Shown piece by piece: positions 6,718 through 9,350 of a stretch of DNA of 9,350 nt (the first letter of the stretch is position 1; each line of letters opens with the position of its first letter). A program made the translations under genes and the position numbers. The notes beneath the pieces were generated by a model. The model saw only the letters and a program-made list of their open reading frames with translations. It was not told where the DNA came from and did not search any database. Source of the stretch: Roseburia_D sp964388945 (GTDB taxonomy: Bacteria; Bacillota; Clostridia; Lachnospirales; Lachnospiraceae); the NCBI GenBank assembly GCA_964388945.1, contig CAYMCM010000079.1, positions 1 to 9,350 of the forward strand, written 5' to 3'.

Positions 6718-7833
6718 TTACAAGCTGTATCTTTCGTTATGCTCCAATACAACCTTAATTCCATCACCGCCGCTGTAATATGTATTTGCCTTAAGAGTAC
6801 CCCTACTCTCGACAATACAGTTTTCTATATGTGTATTATCCCCGATATAGACATCATTCAGGATAATGGAATTCTTGATCACACAATTCTTTCCTACAAA
6901 TACCTTCTTAAATAGAACAGAATTTTCGACCTTGCTGTTGATGATACATCCGCTGGCGATCAGACTGTTTCTGACTTCCGATCCATCGTTGTATTTTGCC
7001 GGCGGCAGATCATCGATCTTAGAATAGATCTTCGGCTCTTCCTTAAAATACCTCCGTACTTCCGGATCTAAAAATGCCATGTTCGTCTCATAGTAAGACT
7101 GCACTGAAGCGATATTGCTCCAATAAGTATCGATCTTGTATCCGTAAATCTGCTTCATATTTTTATAACGGATCAGAATATCGTTTACAAAATCGCTTCT
7201 TCCTTCTTCATGGCAGCGTTCCAGCATTTCAATGAGCTGTCTTCTGCGCAGCACATAGATTCCGGTAGAAATTGTATTGGATCTGGATACCATCGGCTTC
7301 TCCTCAAACTCGATGATCCTGGAATCCTCATTCATCTTGACCACACCGTAACGGCTGATGTCCATGTCCGCCGGCATATCCTTGCACACGACCGTAACAT
7401 CTGCTTTCTTTTCGATGTGATAATCGAGCACCTTGTTGTAATCCAGCTTATAAACACAGTCACCGCTTGCGATGATCACATACGGTTCATGGCATCTGCG
7501 CAAAAACTCGATATTCTGATACATGGCATCTGCCGTACCCTGATACCACCAGCTATTGTCCGGTGTCACCGTTGGCGTAAAGGTATAAAGACCTCCCTGC
7601 TTTCTTCCGAAGTCCCACCATTTGGAAGAATTCAGATGTTCATGTAAGGATCTTGCATTGTACTGTGTCAGCACCGCTACCTTCTGAATATGCGAATTTG
7701 CCATGTTGCTCAATGTAAAGTCTATGCACCGGAAGCTTCCGTGAACCGGCATGGCTGCGATTGCGCGCCGCGTCGTAAGTTCACGCATCCGGTTACTGTT
7801 TCCGCCTGCTAAAATAATTCCTAATGCTTTCAT
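6718..7833 (-). CDS. glgD: GlgD, regulatory-type subunit of ADP-glucose pyrophosphorylase
   Basis: A GlgC paralogue found in Firmicutes, where GlgC and GlgD form a mixed enzyme. In the characterised Geobacillus and streptococcal cases GlgD has little or no activity alone and modulates GlgC. This 371-residue protein keeps the fold but has lost signature residues. The pyrophosphate-loop motif is GGNSNRMRELT (10-20) instead of GGQGSRLGVLT. The segment aligned with AKPAV reads AIAAM (24-28), so the lysine is gone. YWKDVGT of the partner is YWSNIAS (237-243). GDCVYKLDY (124-132) and FEEKP (176-180) remain. Hexapeptide repeats occupy roughly 285-345, so the C-terminal part is shorter than in GlgC. 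The ATG overlaps the glgC stop (ATGA), with AGGTG about 8 nt upstream inside the glgC coding end, suggesting translational coupling and balanced subunit synthesis. That the subunit is non-catalytic is inferred from the residues lost. Confidence 0.95.
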   Translation of the reverse strand: MKALGIILAGGNSNRMRELTTRRAIAAMPVHGSFRCIDFTLSNMANSHIQKVAVLTQYNARSLHEHLNSSKWWDFGRKQGGLYTFTPTVTPDNSWWYQGTADAMYQNIEFLRRCHEPYVIIASGDCVYKLDYNKVLDYHIEKKADVTVVCKDMPADMDISRYGVVKMNEDSRIIEFEEKPMVSRSNTISTGIYVLRRRQLIEMLERCHEEGRSDFVNDILIRYKNMKQIYGYKIDTYWSNIASVQSYYETNMAFLDPEVRRYFKEEPKIYSKIDDLPPAKYNDGSEVRNSLIASGCIINSKVENSVLFKKVFVGKNCVIKNSIILNDVYIGDNTHIENCIVESRGTLKANTYYSGGDGIKVVLEHNERYSL

Positions 7834-9104
7834 TCGCTGTCACCTGCCTTAATGATATATTCCCCGCTCTTTAATTCCCCATTCGGATAATCGGCCGGTT
7901 CCGTAACACCTGAAATTGCTGTGTTCTTTCCTATTTTAACATTCGCCGGTATCTTACTGTGTTCTCCTATCGTTGCCAGACCAAACGCATAAATCTTCTC
8001 GCTTAATTTGCTCGGTGCCTCTTCTCCTACGCCAAGCGCTGTTCCATCCCCAATGGTACAATTCTCAGCAATGATGGATTTGTCGATCGTACAGTTATCC
8101 CCAATCACACAATCCTGCATGATGATCGAATTTCTTACCACGGTTCCCTTTCCGATCGTAACTCCCGGTCCAATCACGGAACAATAAACCTCTCCGTAAA
8201 TCTCAGAGCCTTCCCCAATGATACTCTTCTGTACTACGGACTCCGCAGCCAGATACTGCGGTTCAATGTTATCGCTCTTGGTATAGATCTTCCAGTATTC
8301 CTCGTAAAGATTGAACTCCGGAATCAGGTCAATGAGCTCCATGTTCGCTTCCCAGTAGGAACCAAGTGTTCCGACGTCCTTCCAGTAGCTGTTGTACTCA
8401 TATGCGAACAGCCGCTCGGCCTTTTCGTGGCAGTATGGAATGATATGTTTTCCGAAATCGCAGTTTCCCTGGTCTTTCATTGCTACCAGAGCTTCCTTTA
8501 ACGCTTTCCAGTTAAATATGTAGATACCCATAGATGCCAGATTGCTTCTCGGATTCTCCGGTTTTTCTTCAAATTCCAGAATCTTTTTGTTCTCATCTGT
8601 GATCACGATACCAAAACGGCTCGCCTCCTCCATCGGAACCGGCATGGTCGCGATCGTGACATCCGCATGATTTTCCTTGTGAAAATCAAGCATGACCTCG
8701 TAATCCATCTTATAAATATGATCCCCGGAAAGAATCAGCACATATTCCGGATCATAACTGTCTATGTACCGCATATTCTGGTAAATGGCATTTGCTGTGC
8801 CGGAATACCATTCACTGTTGTCACTTCTCTCATAAGGAGGAAGTACGGTGACTCCACCGTTATTTTTGTCCAGGTCCCACGGCATACCTATGCCGATATG
8901 TTTATTCAACCGAAGCGGCTGGTACTGCGTCAGTACGCCGACTGTATCAATCCCCGAATTGATACAGTTGCTGAGCGGGAAATCAATAATACGGTATTTC
9001 CCCCCAAATGCCACTGCCGGCTTCGCAACCCCGGAAGTAAGAACGCCAAGGCGGCTCCCCTGTCCCCCTGCTAACAGCATGGCTATCATTTCCTTCTTTA
9101 TCAT
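7830..9104 (-). CDS. glgC: Glucose-1-phosphate adenylyltransferase, catalytic subunit
   Basis: Makes ADP-glucose from ATP and glucose-1-phosphate, the committed step of bacterial glycogen synthesis in the cytoplasm. The 424-residue protein has an N-terminal nucleotidyltransferase fold. It shows LAGGQGSRLGVLT (residues 11-23), the AKPAV lysine (K28) and GGKYRIIDF (34-42), GTANAI (102-107), GDHIYKMDY (127-135, whose Asp corresponds to the catalytic Asp142 of E. coli GlgC), FEEKP (178-182) and YWKDVGT (240-246). Hexapeptide repeats of the left-handed beta-helix follow at about 290-400. The first-loop motif reads AKPAVAF where many family members have AKPAVPF. I chose the ATG at 9104 because AGAGGTGA sits 6 nt upstream as a Shine-Dalgarno. 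A GTG at 9113 in the same frame lies inside that site and is not a plausible start. It is the first gene of the glgC-glgD-spoVG unit and overlaps glgD by 4 bp. Identity is near certain. Confidence 0.97.
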   Translation of the reverse strand: MIKKEMIAMLLAGGQGSRLGVLTSGVAKPAVAFGGKYRIIDFPLSNCINSGIDTVGVLTQYQPLRLNKHIGIGMPWDLDKNNGGVTVLPPYERSDNSEWYSGTANAIYQNMRYIDSYDPEYVLILSGDHIYKMDYEVMLDFHKENHADVTIATMPVPMEEASRFGIVITDENKKILEFEEKPENPRSNLASMGIYIFNWKALKEALVAMKDQGNCDFGKHIIPYCHEKAERLFAYEYNSYWKDVGTLGSYWEANMELIDLIPEFNLYEEYWKIYTKSDNIEPQYLAAESVVQKSIIGEGSEIYGEVYCSVIGPGVTIGKGTVVRNSIIMQDCVIGDNCTIDKSIIAENCTIGDGTALGVGEEAPSKLSEKIYAFGLATIGEHSKIPANVKIGKNTAISGVTEPADYPNGELKSGEYIIKAGDSE

Positions 9105-9146
9105 GTCTATCACCTCTCGTAGTTGTTGGGTTATTCGATATTTAAA

Positions 9147-9175
9147 ATTATATCATACTTTTTTACATATGTACA
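9147..9175 (-). promoter_or_regulatory. Extended -10 promoter for glgC-glgD-spoVG
   Basis: The minus strand shows a consensus extended -10, TGATATAAT (9155-9147), and a 4-of-6 -35 box TGTACA (9175-9170) with a 17-bp spacer. Transcription would start near 9140, leaving a leader of about 36 nt with the AGAGGTGA ribosome site just before the glgC ATG at 9104. The -35 box lies inside an inverted repeat, so regulation at this point is likely. Confidence 0.78.
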
Positions 9176-9190
9176 TTATTTTGTACATAT
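9167..9190. promoter_or_regulatory. Inverted repeat, candidate operator at the glgC promoter
   Basis: ATATGTACA (9167-9175) and TGTACATAT (9182-9190) are a perfect 9-bp inverted repeat around a 6-bp AT spacer, 24 bp in all. One arm contains the predicted -35 box of the glgC promoter. The symmetry and position fit a dimeric repressor or activator site. The core GTAC is also locally palindromic. I cannot name the regulator; no CcpA-type cre site is visible nearby. Confidence 0.5.
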
Positions 9191-9280
9191 TTTTTCCTCA
9201 TTTTCGTCTTTTTTCGTTATATTCCACAAATTTCCATAACTCTCTGCCGTTTCAAAGAATTTTTTCTCCCGAAAATAAAT

Positions 9281-9308
9281 TTGCAAAATCAGGATATATG
9301 GTTATAAT
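9281..9308 (+). promoter_or_regulatory. Possible divergent rightward promoter
   Basis: On the plus strand TTGCAA (9281-9286, 4 of 6) and a perfect TATAAT (9303-9308) are separated by 16 bp. It would drive a gene beyond the right edge of the window. The region is very AT-rich (9250-9350), so a chance match is quite possible. No coding start is visible downstream within the window. Confidence 0.3.
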
Positions 9309-9350
9309 ATAAAATATGAAAATTTTATTTTAGAAAAGCAGGTATATAAT

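Noticed and set aside
6674..6790. Sigma-H or sigma-A promoter directly upstream of spoVG
   Set aside because: AAGGTTGT with ACGAAA downstream resembles sigma-H boxes only partly, and TAAAAT at the glgD stop has no matching -35 at 16-18 bp.
9105..9113. GTG start of glgC at 9113
   Set aside because: The GTG lies inside the Shine-Dalgarno of the ATG at 9104, and the usual clostridial GlgC begins MIKKEM.
9191..9260. CcpA-type cre site upstream of glgC
   Set aside because: TTGAAACGGCAGAGA looks similar at first sight, but the central CG is one base out of register and the right half does not match.
8848..9312. 154-codon plus-strand frame covering the glgC start and promoter
   Set aside because: Its first half is antisense to the conserved GlgC N-terminus and its second half is the AT-rich regulatory region. 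No ribosome site or domain is seen.
1..9350. Mobile element, CRISPR, toxin-antitoxin or phage-defence system
   Set aside because: All seven genes are recognisable housekeeping or metabolic genes. There are no transposase motifs, spaced repeats or integration scars, and all seven genes read in the same direction with tight spacing.

Overview
The window is a chromosomal block from a low-to-moderate-GC Firmicute, most likely a spore-forming clostridium of the Lachnospiraceae (Roseburia/Agathobacter/Butyrivibrio type). The evidence is a GlgC+GlgD pair (a Firmicute arrangement), spoVG, and the clostridial/bacillar order spoVG-glmU-pth-mfd. The genus is inferred from protein flavour and gene order and was not searched. 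All seven genes lie on the minus strand, so transcription runs from high to low coordinates.

Right end (about 9105-9350): a regulatory region. An extended -10 promoter fires leftward into glgC, and a perfect 9-bp inverted repeat overlaps its -35 box. A weaker rightward promoter-like sequence could serve a divergent gene outside the window.

9104-6398: glgC and glgD overlap by 4 bp (ATGA) and make ADP-glucose for glycogen. spoVG follows after 44 bp with no convincing promoter of its own. A strong intrinsic terminator (6271-6310), preceded by a second hairpin, closes this unit.

6270-1342: a new sigma-A-type promoter starts directly after the terminator U-tract and drives glmU, pth and mfd. glmU overlaps pth by 10 bp, and pth and mfd are 3 bp apart. 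GlmU is only 248 residues: the uridyltransferase domain is intact but the left-handed beta-helix acetyltransferase domain is absent. prs, ctc and fin, found in the equivalent Bacillus cluster, are also absent here.

1341-1: a 120-bp gap with a probable promoter precedes a SurA/PrsA-like lipoprotein with acidic Thr/Glu-rich low-complexity segments. The last 105 bp hold two hairpins and a 12-bp direct repeat. One hairpin reads better as a terminator for a rightward gene entering from beyond position 1.

Overall the block links storage-polysaccharide synthesis, a sporulation-associated RNA/DNA-binding regulator, cell-wall precursor supply, translation recycling, transcription-coupled repair and extracytoplasmic folding. 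I see no mobile element, CRISPR array, tRNA, rRNA or new defence system. The most unusual points are the standalone GlmU uridyltransferase in a shortened cluster, the inverted repeat at the glgC promoter, and glgCD placed directly upstream of spoVG.
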